Assembly (NCBI RefSeq): GCF_001644195.2
Contig: NZ_LWBL02000040.1
Location: 62,001-126,000 of the forward strand
Reading direction: 5' to 3'
Length of the DNA: 64,000 nt
From: Bacillus marinisedimentorum
GTDB lineage: Bacteria > Bacillota > Bacilli > Bacillales > Bacillaceae_O
A model generated the notes under the pieces. That model saw only the letters and a program-made list of their open reading frames with translations, had not been told where the DNA came from and made no database searches. This document shows, in pieces, positions 16,642-24,300 of the stretch. Positions within the stretch are counted from its first letter, which is position 1. The number at the start of each line of letters is the position of its first letter. The position numbers and the translations under genes are program-made.

Positions 16642-17673
16642 ATGTCTCAAAAGGATAGTTCGAATATAGATAAAAAACAGCTGAAAGATATTCCGTTATC
16701 GGTGCTGGATCTTTGCCCCGTTACGGTTGAGGGGTCACCGGCTGAATCGTATAAGAACAGTCTGGACCTGGCACAGCATGCGGAGAAGTGGGGGTTTGAA
16801 CGCTACTGGTTTGCTGAGCATCATAACATGACGGGGATTGCCAGTTCGGCGACATCGGTTGTGATCGGCCGTATTGCAGCAGGCACGTCGACGATCAGGG
16901 TCGGATCAGGCGGTATCATGCTGCCCAACCATTCGCCGCTTGTCATTGCCGAGCAGTTCGGCACGCTTGAATCAATGTTTCCGGGAAGGATCGACCTTGG
17001 CCTCGGCCGGGCGCCGGGAAGCGACCAGCAGACGGCTCGGGCTTTAAGGCGTGAACTTGGAAGCGGCGGGGAGGATTTTCCCCAGCTTCTTGATGAGCTG
17101 CGCACCTATTTGCATCCTTCGCATGAATTGCCGGTCAGGGCGATTCCGGGAGAAGGGCTCGATATACCGATCTGGCTGCTCGGTTCAAGCGGCTTCAGCG
17201 CACAGCTTGCCGGACATTTGGGGCTTCCTTTTGCGTTTGCAGCACATTTTTCCCCTGATAATACACTGCCTGCTCTCGATCTGTATAGAAGGCACTTCAA
17301 GCCGTCTGATGTCCTTGATGAACCGTATGCGATCGTGGCGCTGAATGTCATCGCAGCAGATACGGATGAGCGGGCCCAGTGGCTGGCAACATCGCAGGAG
17401 CAGCAGTTCCTGAGTCTGATCCGCGGCAATCCGGGACGTGTGAAGCCGCCGGTTGATACCATGGATGAAATCTGGAGCGCCTATGAAAAGCAAGTGGTCC
17501 GGCAGCAGCTCCGTTCGTCAATCGCGGGAAGCCCGGAAACCGTGAGGACGGAACTGCAAACGTTTCTGGATGACACACAGGCTGATGAAATCATGATCAA
17601 CGGAAATATCTATTACCATGAAGACCGTATCCGTTCATTTGAGCTGTTAAGCGGCTTGATGGATAAAGCATAA
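16642..17673 (+). CDS. LLM-class flavin-dependent oxidoreductase
   Basis: It has 343 residues, with AAAAGGAGG before the [45 protein letters not shown] and [14 protein letters not shown] are hallmarks of the bacterial luciferase-like TIM-barrel family (YceB/YwcH type). EHHNM and LPNHSPL are typical of the FMN site. It should use FMNH2 and O2 on an unknown small substrate in the cytosol. It is a single-gene unit followed by a strong terminator. Confidence 0.92.
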   Translation: MSQKDSSNIDKKQLKDIPLSVLDLCPVTVEGSPAESYKNSLDLAQHAEKWGFERYWFAEHHNMTGIASSATSVVIGRIAAGTSTIRVGSGGIMLPNHSPLVIAEQFGTLESMFPGRIDLGLGRAPGSDQQTARALRRELGSGGEDFPQLLDELRTYLHPSHELPVRAIPGEGLDIPIWLLGSSGFSAQLAGHLGLPFAFAAHFSPDNTLPALDLYRRHFKPSDVLDEPYAIVALNVIAADTDERAQWLATSQEQQFLSLIRGNPGRVKPPVDTMDEIWSAYEKQVVRQQLRSSIAGSPETVRTELQTFLDDTQADEIMINGNIYYHEDRIRSFELLSGLMDKA

Positions 17674-17690
17674 AGGATAAAGGATGGATG

Positions 17691-17738
17691 GCCTGGCCCC
17701 CCGCTCCAATAAATCAGTGGGGTCAGGCGAATTTTTTT
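17691..17738 (+). terminator. Rho-independent terminator
   Basis: GCCTGGCCCC pairs with GGGGTCAGGC, followed by GAATTTTTTT. Confidence 0.85.
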
Positions 17739-17791
17739 AATAGAGGTTATTTTTCGTATCTTGCAGAAGTGACTGAAAGGGGGGGATAAGT

Positions 17792-18967
17792 GTGAAAAAA
17801 TTTTACAGGATTTCTTTTTTTATCGCGGTCTTATTATTAATTTCATTTACAATCATATCTTGCAGCACTAATGATAAAGAAGAAACAGACAGCCTGTATA
17901 ATGAAGGGCCAAGCAGCAATGCCAATGGAAGGGAAGGGACTGCTGAGCATGAGGCGATTCCACAAGAAACGGTGAAAATCGAGCCTTATTGGCCAACTGA
18001 GGAATGGCGGAAAGCCTCTCCTGAAAGTGCAGGAATGGATTCATCCTATTTGGTGGATATGTTCAGATATATCGAAGGCGAACATATTCCGATGGAAGGA
18101 TTCCTTATTGTGAAGGATGGTTATATCGTCGCTGAAAAATATGGCGGGGCATACAGTGAAGGAGCGCCGCATCCGATTTATTCAGTAACAAAAAGCCTGG
18201 CGTCTGCAGCGGTCGGAGCGGCGATCAAGGAAGGCGAAATCAATAGCGTTGATGAAAAAGCACTCCATTATCTTGAGGCGGAAAAAGTGACTGACTTGAA
18301 TGATTGGAAAAATAAGCTTACGATCAAACATCTTTTGACGATGAAGTCAGGACTCGATTTCCCGGAACAGTCACAAAAAGGGTTTTATGAATCGGATACC
18401 TGGAAGAATTTTATGGATTCGGAAGATCCTGCATACTATATTATGAACCGGCCGGTGCGGTCTGATCGTGATTCCTGGAGTTACAGTACAGGTGATGCAA
18501 GGGTTGTATCGAAAATCATTCAGGAGGCAACCGGCAGCCCGCTTTCGGACTATATGCAAGAGCGTGTATTTGATCCGCTGGGAATTAAGGGTGTCGAGTG
18601 GCCTTCTGACCGCTCCGGGACTTCATTCGGAGGAATCGGTGTCAAGATGAAGCCGCGCGATATGGCGAGATTCGGCTATTTATACTTAAAAGGCGGCAAA
18701 TGGGAGGACGAACAAATTCTGCCTGAAGGATGGGTTGAAGAAAGCACGCAGCCTTATGGTGACACGAACGGCAATTTTGACGGCAGCAAGTATGGATATT
18801 ATTTCTGGCTGAAATCAGTAAAAGGCTATGACACATACCGGGCGATGGGGCTATATGGCCAATACATCGTTGTTGTGCCGGAACTTGACCTGGTTGTCGT
18901 CCAGACATCAAGCGGGATGGATGTTGATCCGCTATTGGAGGAGTATATCATTCCGTCAATGAAGTAG
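17792..18967 (+). CDS. Lipoprotein serine hydrolase, class C beta-lactamase fold
   Basis: It starts at a GTG after AAAGGGGGGGAT. The signal peptide ends in a lipobox-like TIISC, so the protein is probably lipid-anchored. The mature part has YSVTKSLAS (SxxK), then WSYSTGD (YxS) and a late GLYGQ region. These are the nucleophile and base motifs of the serine beta-lactamase/esterase clan, closest in pattern to 6-aminohexanoate-dimer hydrolase-like proteins. Residues 30-70 are a low-complexity linker. The activity could be esterase, amidase or peptidase; no resistance role is implied. Confidence 0.88.
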   Translation: MKKFYRISFFIAVLLLISFTIISCSTNDKEETDSLYNEGPSSNANGREGTAEHEAIPQETVKIEPYWPTEEWRKASPESAGMDSSYLVDMFRYIEGEHIPMEGFLIVKDGYIVAEKYGGAYSEGAPHPIYSVTKSLASAAVGAAIKEGEINSVDEKALHYLEAEKVTDLNDWKNKLTIKHLLTMKSGLDFPEQSQKGFYESDTWKNFMDSEDPAYYIMNRPVRSDRDSWSYSTGDARVVSKIIQEATGSPLSDYMQERVFDPLGIKGVEWPSDRSGTSFGGIGVKMKPRDMARFGYLYLKGGKWEDEQILPEGWVEESTQPYGDTNGNFDGSKYGYYFWLKSVKGYDTYRAMGLYGQYIVVVPELDLVVVQTSSGMDVDPLLEEYIIPSMK

Positions 18968-18986
18968 CTGATCATGTTCTGCAATC

Positions 18987-19004
18987 GGTGCCTGTCACCT
19001 GTCG
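18987..19004 (+). repeat. GGTGCCTGTCAC repeat copy
   Basis: GGTGCCTGTCACCTGTCG lies 20 bases after the serine hydrolase stop, next to a terminator. Confidence 0.8.
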
Positions 19005-19026
19005 AATTTTCTTGTTTCACAATGTG

Positions 19027-19066
19027 AAAGCGCCCGGCCTTTACAACCAAAGGCCGGGCGCTTTTT
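19027..19066 (+). terminator. Rho-independent terminator
   Basis: AAAGCGCCCGGCCTT pairs with AAGGCCGGGCGCTTT, followed by more T. Confidence 0.9.
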
Positions 19067-19212
19067 GTGCTGTATATACTTGCAAGCGGCAGTGCCTGTA
19101 AGAACGCCGTCCGCTCCAAATGTACTATTTTATCCCTTTTTCCCGTATATATTATTTGGATTCCTTTATGATGAAACATGGTATCCATAACTTATGCCGA
19201 GGAGAGTGGCGC

Positions 19213-20709
19213 ATGCTGAAAAGATGGTTTTTGTTAGTTATCGCTTTGTTTTTTGTGTTTCCTACAATCAGTCTGGCGGGTTCGTTTGGGAAGGATGACC
19301 CTTCAGGTGTGCCGGGGCAATGGTATGTCGGAACGACGCCGGCGGATGTGGCGCCTTCCAAATATCCGGTTCTTTTTGTCCATGGATTGAACAGCTCATC
19401 GAATACGTGGTGGCAGGATAACAACATGTATGACACTGCTTACCAGAACGGTTACGAAACGGCATTCATCGATTTATATCCAACCAAAACGATGTGGGAC
19501 AACGGAGCAATGCTCGCTCAAAAGATTAAGGACATTTATAATCATTTTGGCGAAAAGGTTGTAATCGTCGCTCACAGCAAAGGCGGTGTTGATTCGCAGT
19601 CCGCCCTTGTTCATTATGGTGCATCTCCTTATGTCGAGCGGCTTATTACATTATCAAGCCCTCATCAAGGTTCCGAGTTGGCTGACCTTGCCCACAGCAG
19701 CTGGGCCGGATGGCTCGCCGGAATTCTAGGCAGCAAAAGTGATGCGACCTATTCATTGCAGACCGGATATATGGCATATTTCCGGTCGGTAACAGACAGT
19801 CATGCCAACCTGTATAAAACCCCCATCTACACATTCGGCGGCACCAAATGGGGGAGCTTCGGCAGTTCGCTTTATTGGGGCGGCCTCTATTTGCGGGCAT
19901 ACGGCAGCAATGACGGCGCCGTGACGGTGAACAGCTCAAGGCTTCCATATGCACAAGAGCTCGCGGTGGGGAGCTGGAATCACTCGACCATCAAGGAAGG
20001 CCCGTCAACGTTCCACCTTTTTCAAGACTACTTGAATGAATCTCTATATACAGCAGCGAGTTTCGGAGCCCGGACAATGGATAACGCTGCGACCGCTAGT
20101 GGAGAAGCGGGACATTACTTGAGCGGCGGAGAATACACCGGGGTGGAAAAAGAACACTTTAATGTAGAAGAAGGCGTGGAGGAGCTGGAAATTGACTGGA
20201 TCAGCGATCAGCCTTCAACAGATCTTTCCCTCGTTTCCCCTGATGGTGAAAGACAGTCAGACTTTGCTGTTGTACAGGATAAAACAGAATACTTAAAAGG
20301 CGCTTATCACCATTCGCTCGCCATTCCAAATCCGACAGCCGGTAAATGGTCGATTCAGGCAAAAACGAATCAACAGGAACGCTACTTAATGAATGTTACA
20401 TTCGACAGCCAGCTGAACAACTTACTTGAAACGAACATCAAGGGCGATGAAGTCAAACTGAAAATAAGAGATAAAAAAATGAAAGTGAAATCCGCTATGA
20501 CATTGGAGTATTACCGAAATGGCAAGCTTAAGCAAAGGAAAGTGAATGTTAACCAGAAAACCGGCGAGGTCTATAATCTTCCCGACCTTGGTGAAGGTGT
20601 TTATAATATGACAATCAATATTGAGGGACTGAGAGGCAAGGAGAAGTTCAACAGAACAATCGTCGAATCGGTTTATGTGGATGGGACCGGGAAGGTGTAT
20701 GGGCGGTAA
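19213..20709 (+). CDS. Secreted alpha/beta-hydrolase lipase
   Basis: The frame opens at 19120, but the ATG at 19213 follows GAGGAGAGTGGCGC and starts a clean signal peptide (WFLLVIALFFVFPTISLAG). The mature part has VLFVHGLNSSSNTWW as oxyanion loop and VIVAHSKGGVDSQ with the nucleophile serine. A histidine candidate is SWNHSTIKEG, about residue 260. Residues beyond 300 form a beta-rich C-terminal domain (LSLVSPDGERQSD). It resembles secreted lipases of the PGAP1/family I type. It should act on lipids or esters outside the cell. 498 residues. Confidence 0.88.
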   Translation: MLKRWFLLVIALFFVFPTISLAGSFGKDDPSGVPGQWYVGTTPADVAPSKYPVLFVHGLNSSSNTWWQDNNMYDTAYQNGYETAFIDLYPTKTMWDNGAMLAQKIKDIYNHFGEKVVIVAHSKGGVDSQSALVHYGASPYVERLITLSSPHQGSELADLAHSSWAGWLAGILGSKSDATYSLQTGYMAYFRSVTDSHANLYKTPIYTFGGTKWGSFGSSLYWGGLYLRAYGSNDGAVTVNSSRLPYAQELAVGSWNHSTIKEGPSTFHLFQDYLNESLYTAASFGARTMDNAATASGEAGHYLSGGEYTGVEKEHFNVEEGVEELEIDWISDQPSTDLSLVSPDGERQSDFAVVQDKTEYLKGAYHHSLAIPNPTAGKWSIQAKTNQQERYLMNVTFDSQLNNLLETNIKGDEVKLKIRDKKMKVKSAMTLEYYRNGKLKQRKVNVNQKTGEVYNLPDLGEGVYNMTINIEGLRGKEKFNRTIVESVYVDGTGKVYGR

Positions 20710-20796
20710 GGGAGCGTATTGAGAAGAGAAGGATAGCGCCTGGCTCCGAGCCATTAAAGCAGCGGGGGCCGGGCAGCTGAAAAAGGGGTGCGGAAT

Positions 20797-21243
20797 TTGA
20801 AAAAGCTTAACCCGGGTAAGCTTTTTGTCGAGTTCAGAGATGGCACATCACAGGCAGAACCTGTCATCGGGCGAAAATATACACTTACCCATTCTGACAT
20901 AACGGCCGAGCTGTTTCTCACCATCGGTATTGCTTACGCCTACGATAAAATTAATAAAATGAGAGATGAAGTGCTGGCAGAATGGAGAATGAGAAATGGT
21001 TTTCCCTATTTACATGCTTATGTTTACGTAGATGGTGAGTTTGGGCCTGATGTATCAGCGGTTCGCAATAACATTTTCAGGCGTGAGCTTCCTCTCGCTC
21101 TAGAAGCGGTCAGGTACGGGGATAGAAGGTTTTTTGCAGCGCATCCCAATCTCGACAAGGCGCCGATTTGGATTCACTTTAACTCGGCGATTCCATTTTA
21201 TAACCGATTTGAAAACTGGGGGACTCCCGCGGATTATAAGTGA
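20797..21243 (+). CDS. Staygreen family protein (SGR-like Mg-dechelatase homologue)
   Basis: A GTG at 20788 is in frame, but AAAAGGGG ends there. The TTG at 20797 has eight bases spacing and starts KKLNPGKLFVEF. The sequence follows the staygreen domain: RKYTLTHSDITAELFLTIG, MRDEVLAEW, NNIFRRELPLALEAVRYGDR and PIWIHFNS. Plant SGR removes Mg from chlorophyll a, and bacterial homologues have been reported with related activity. The natural substrate in a non-photosynthetic Bacillus is unknown. It lacks a transit or signal peptide. 148 residues. Confidence 0.9.
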   Translation: MKKLNPGKLFVEFRDGTSQAEPVIGRKYTLTHSDITAELFLTIGIAYAYDKINKMRDEVLAEWRMRNGFPYLHAYVYVDGEFGPDVSAVRNNIFRRELPLALEAVRYGDRRFFAAHPNLDKAPIWIHFNSAIPFYNRFENWGTPADYK

Positions 21244-21292
21244 AAAAGGTTCCTGGCCCCGCGCTAACTTTGGAAGGGGCCGGGAACCTTTT
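21243..21292. terminator. Bidirectional terminator
   Basis: AAAAAGGTTCCTGGCCCC and GGGGCCGGGAACCTTTT lie between the convergent staygreen and Q-rich genes, with A and T tracts on both sides. Confidence 0.85.
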
Positions 21293-21296
21293 CAAA

Positions 21297-21518
21297 TTAT
21301 TGGTTCAACTGTTGCTGCGCCTGCTGGGCAAGCTGCTGGATTTGCTGAAGCTGTTGAGCGGCGCTCTGTTCGCGCTGGGCAACCTGCTGACTTTGTTGGG
21401 CACTTGCAGTTGCTCCGCCTTGCTGGAGTTGCTGGGCGTTTTGCTGCTCTGATTGCTGGAGCTGTTGGGCGATTTGAGCAATTTGCTGTAGCGTTTGTTG
21501 TGCTTGTTGATTTGGCAT
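21297..21518 (-). CDS. Small glutamine-rich coiled protein, 73 residues
   Basis: AAAGGAGG ten bases before the ATG gives a strong start. Nearly half of the residues are glutamine (QQIAQIAQQLQQ repeats), with alanine and serine between and no cysteine or aromatic residues. The heptad-like spacing suggests a helical, possibly self-associating protein. Composition recalls small spore proteins of Bacillus, but the gamma-SASP repeat is not visible, so I give no family. Confidence 0.75.
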   Translation of the reverse strand: MPNQQAQQTLQQIAQIAQQLQQSEQQNAQQLQQGGATASAQQSQQVAQREQSAAQQLQQIQQLAQQAQQQLNQ

Positions 21519-21674
21519 TGTTGGAATTCCTCCTTTTTAGTTGAACGAACGTTTGTAGTATGCAGAAAGCATTGGGAAATATTCAGGAAAGGAGGCGCTT
21601 GATTGTAGAATTTTTTTGAATGGAATGTGTATTGCCGCGGAGTGCTGTTATGAATTGTCAAGGTTTGAATCCAT

Positions 21675-21795
21675 GAAAAAAGGACGCCCTTAGCAGGCGT
21701 CCTTTTGCGTATAATTGCGGCGGGGGACTTGCACGCCACATTCGTGCATGGCCGGTGAGGCCGCGTCCATCGACTTACGCAATTCAGCTCATCGC
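21675..21795 (-). ncRNA. Candidate small regulatory RNA with C-rich single-stranded region
   Basis: A good minus-strand promoter (TTGTAT, 17 bases, TATAGT at 21830-21802) is followed by about 120 nt without an ORF, ending in a terminator. Predicted elements in order are a GGCC-TCACC-GGCC hairpin, a UGCACG/CGUGCA hairpin with loop AAUGUGG, the unpaired AGUCCCCCGCCGCAAUUAU stretch, and AAAGGACGCC/GGCGUCCUUU with a U-run. C-rich unpaired segments are typical of Firmicute sRNAs that pair with Shine-Dalgarno sites. I do not recognise a named family. Confidence 0.6.
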
Positions 21796-21801
21796 CAGAT
21801 A

Positions 21802-21830
21802 ACTATAGCATCTTTATGACTGGAATACAA
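21802..21830 (-). promoter_or_regulatory. Promoter of the candidate small RNA
   Basis: TTGTAT and TATAGT are separated by 17 bases on the minus strand. Transcription would start near 21795. Confidence 0.65.
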
Positions 21831-21928
21831 CTGGTAATTTTGTTTGGTTACGGGGTCTGTTCTCCGGCATAGTAAAGCGCCGGGGGCCAGGCGCTTTTTG
21901 TGGTAAACTATTTGAGTAAGACGGATAA

Positions 21929-22085
21929 GTGAAGAAGTGTCTCAACATCCATCATTATGCAGATACAGCAGCGGAAGTGATACCTGCCGTATGGGTGCTG
22001 GGAAAATGGATAAATAAACATCAAACAGGAGCTTCAAGAAGTGGAAACGCAGAAGGAAAACGATTTGAAAAAGAATGGCATGTAG
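21929..22085 (+). pseudogene. hsdM: C-terminal remnant of HsdM (type I methyltransferase)
   Basis: One frame begins CLNIHHYADTAAE, matching the LNIxRYVDTxEE signature near the HsdM C-terminus. A second frame then reads INIKQELQEVETQKENDLKK and stops at TAG 22083. This resembles the coiled tail that ends HsdM proteins, but it lies in a different frame, so at least one frameshift separates the two. Nothing of the catalytic NPPF domain is present upstream. It directly abuts hsdS, as hsdM normally would. The gene is a decayed stub. Confidence 0.7.
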
Positions 22086-23210
22086 GTGATCTTGATGGTG
22101 AAAACGGAAGAAATGGCAAACGAAAAAACGGTGCCCGGCCGCGTTCCAACAGGCTGGAAAGAGACAAGCTATAAGGAAATTTTCAAGCTTGCCAGCGGGT
22201 CGCCGCTGAGCCAAAAGGATATGGGGGAAGGCGACTATCCGGTGTACGGCGGCAACGGGATTGCCGGTTATCATAATGCATACAATTTTGAAGAGCCTCA
22301 GCTTGTCATCGGCCGGGTCGGGGCAAAGTGCGGTGTTGTGCACATGACGCCGGCACAGTCATGGATCACAGATAATGCGCTGTATGTAAAAGAGAAACTG
22401 GCGGATGTGGATGATCGGTTCATGTATTACAAACTGACTTACGAAGATTTGAACCAGCACGCCAATAAAAATGCCCAGCCGGTCATTTCGGGCGGCCGGA
22501 TCTACAGCATCAAAACGATCCTGCCTGATGTTGGCGAACAGAAAAAAATTGCAGACGTCCTTGCTGCTTGGGACCTGGCCATCGGTTTGCACATGCAGCT
22601 GATCGGGCAGAAAATTGAGCGGCGAAAAGGCCTGATGCAGAAGCTGCTGACAGGAAAAATGAGGCTGCCGGGCTTCTCTGGGGAGTGGCGGCAGGTGCGG
22701 CTGGGTGATCTGGCTGACATTTACCAGCCGAAAACGATTTCCCGCAAGGATTTAAAAGAGTCGGGATATCCTGTTTATGGGGCAAATGGGTTGATTGGCT
22801 ATTACGATCAATACAACCATGAAACATGGCAGGTGATCATCACGTGCCGCGGCTCCACATGCGGAACGGTGAACAAGACGGATGGAAAAGCATGGGTGAC
22901 AGGAAATGCGATGGTCATTAACGCGGATGGCCACAGTCATGTCATTGATAAAGAATTCCTGTATTATCTGAACCTGATACAGGATTTCAGTAAAATCATA
23001 GGCGGGTCCGGACAGCCGCAAATTACGAAAAAGCCTCTGGAAGACTTCGTTGTCAACATTCCCTCTGATCCTGGCGAACAGCAGGAACTGGCCCGCTTTT
23101 TCAGCCAGGCGGATAAAGAAATTGAACTGCTGGAGCGGAAAGTCAGTGAGATTGAAACACAGAAAGATGGGCTCCTGGGGCTGCTGATGACGGGCAAAGT
23201 CCGGGTGTGA
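22086..23210 (+). CDS. hsdS: Type I restriction-modification specificity subunit HsdS (orphan)
   Basis: It has 374 residues, with two target-recognition domains in tandem: YPVYGGNGIAGYHNAYN...GRVGAKCG, and YPVYGANGLIGYYDQYN...CRGSTCGTVNK. Each is followed by a conserved coil (EQKKIADVLAAWDLAI; EQQELARFFSQADKEI). It starts at GTG 22086 or ATG 22095, immediately after the hsdM stub. Alone, HsdS gives DNA sequence specificity but no enzymatic activity. It could serve a methyltransferase encoded elsewhere in the genome. No hsdR is visible in the window. Confidence 0.92.
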   Translation: MILMVKTEEMANEKTVPGRVPTGWKETSYKEIFKLASGSPLSQKDMGEGDYPVYGGNGIAGYHNAYNFEEPQLVIGRVGAKCGVVHMTPAQSWITDNALYVKEKLADVDDRFMYYKLTYEDLNQHANKNAQPVISGGRIYSIKTILPDVGEQKKIADVLAAWDLAIGLHMQLIGQKIERRKGLMQKLLTGKMRLPGFSGEWRQVRLGDLADIYQPKTISRKDLKESGYPVYGANGLIGYYDQYNHETWQVIITCRGSTCGTVNKTDGKAWVTGNAMVINADGHSHVIDKEFLYYLNLIQDFSKIIGGSGQPQITKKPLEDFVVNIPSDPGEQQELARFFSQADKEIELLERKVSEIETQKDGLLGLLMTGKVRV

Positions 23211-23241
23211 CGGATGCTTTTTTGACAGATGCCATTCGACA

Positions 23242-23253
23242 GGTGCCTGTCAC
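23242..23253 (+). repeat. GGTGCCTGTCAC repeat copy
   Basis: CGACAGGTGCCTGTCACTCC lies 30 bases after hsdS. Confidence 0.75.
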
Positions 23254-23290
23254 TCCCCGAATAATCTTGTTTCACAAATATGTTTCACAT

Positions 23291-23337
23291 AAAAACGCCT
23301 GCCTTTCCCCGATTATAGCGGGAAAGGCAGGCGTTTG
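23291..23337. terminator. Strong hairpin between convergent hsdS and FAD-protein genes
   Basis: AAACGCCTGCCTTTCCC pairs exactly with GGGAAAGGCAGGCGTTT around a ten-base loop. Confidence 0.85.
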
Positions 23338-23354
23338 CGATTTACGTGCGAGGG

Positions 23355-23380
23355 AATTGCCTGGCAATTGCCAGGCAATT
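23355..23380. terminator. Perfect palindrome at the 3' end of the FAD-protein gene
   Basis: AATTGCCTGGCAA and its complement form a 26-base perfect palindrome nine bases beyond the stop of the minus-strand gene. It may act as terminator or mRNA-end hairpin. Confidence 0.6.
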
Positions 23381-23388
23381 TATGATCG

Positions 23389-23949
23389 TTATTTCAACAC
23401 GTCATGATCCACGTAACGCTCGCCGTTCAAGTCGCTGATGATGTTGATGGCTACTTCCGCACCGTTACCGGCAGTCACGATTGTATGTACGCTGACACCT
23501 GCGACAGTTCCGGCTGCCCAGATTCCATCAACATTTGTACGGCCGTTTTTATCAGTATCGATGATTGTCTTGATTCTAGGCTCGGTTCCATCAGTCAAGT
23601 TCACACCGGCCTTTTCAGCAACATCCGTCATGACTCCTGTTGCGAACAGGACATGCTTTGCCTCGTATTCATTGTTTTCTGTTGTGACTTTAAAGCCCTC
23701 ACCTTCGGAGTTTACATTTACGACCGCTTCTTCAACAATTTCAGCGCCGGCTTTCGTTACTTGTTTTTTACCGGTTTCAACGAGATCCGGCCCTGTAATT
23801 TCGGCTACCCCATAATGGTTTTCGACCCATGCACGCTGGGTCATGCCTTTGCCATGGTCGAATACGATCGTTTTCTTGCCGGCTCTTCCGGCAAACAATG
23901 CGGCACTTGCTCCGGCAGGTCCTGCTCCAATAATTGCGATATCATACAT
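23389..23949 (-). CDS. Minimal thioredoxin-reductase-like FAD protein
   Basis: The ATG at 23949 follows GGGAGG, giving 186 residues. An upstream frame extension to 24105 lacks homology. The N-terminus is a classic FAD motif, YDIAIIGAGPAGASAALFAGR. VLFATGV and DGIWAAGTVAGVSVHTIVTAGNGAEVA near the end match the FAD-domain halves of thioredoxin reductase. The NADPH-binding domain and the CxxC redox pair, which normally lie between them, are missing, and the usual GD before the flavin is GT. It may be a flavin carrier or a partner of another reductase. RefSeq-style names such as 'NAD(P)/FAD-dependent oxidoreductase' would overstate it. Confidence 0.82.
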   Translation of the reverse strand: MYDIAIIGAGPAGASAALFAGRAGKKTIVFDHGKGMTQRAWVENHYGVAEITGPDLVETGKKQVTKAGAEIVEEAVVNVNSEGEGFKVTTENNEYEAKHVLFATGVMTDVAEKAGVNLTDGTEPRIKTIIDTDKNGRTNVDGIWAAGTVAGVSVHTIVTAGNGAEVAINIISDLNGERYVDHDVLK

Positions 23950-24220
23950 ATAAAAACCTCCCAATTGATGATTTATTAATAGAGGATGCCGATAAAGGCG
24001 GTTCCCCCAAAATAACAGTTTATAAACATTCCATTTTAGTGGATGGAGGCCATCTGCAGGGCTAGCCCTAACCCGCAAAACCCGTTCAAATATGTAATTT
24101 TGCATAAGGGGTATGGAAGATTTTAAAAAATCTTCCTATCTAATAGTAAGTATAGGTAAGGCTGGATGCTTTTTCAAATCTCACATCTTGGATGCGCCGA
24201 TTCAGTTTGATTTCATGTGA

Positions 24221-24265
24221 AAAGCGCCCGGCCTTTACCACTGAAATGGTAAAGGCCGGGCGCTT
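24221..24265 (-). terminator. Terminator of ilvE
   Basis: AAGCGCCCGGCCTTTACCA pairs with TGGTAAAGGCCGGGCGCTT around CTGAAA, 36 bases beyond the ilvE stop. Confidence 0.85.
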
Positions 24266-24286
24266 CTGTTCGACAAACACTGACAA

Positions 24287-24298
24287 GTGACAGGCACC
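24287..24298 (-). repeat. GGTGCCTGTCAC repeat copy
   Basis: GTGACAGGCACC, preceded by CGACAAACACTGACAA, is three bases from the ilvE stop codon. Confidence 0.75.
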
Positions 24299-24300
24299 TG

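Noticed and set aside
17792-18967. Antibiotic-resistance beta-lactamase
   Set aside because: The SxxK and YxS motifs define only the fold; the sequence pattern is nearer to esterase/aminohexanoate hydrolases.
23950-24105. N-terminal extension of the FAD protein
   Set aside because: GGGAGG is placed for the ATG at 23949, and the extra 52 residues look like translated intergenic DNA.
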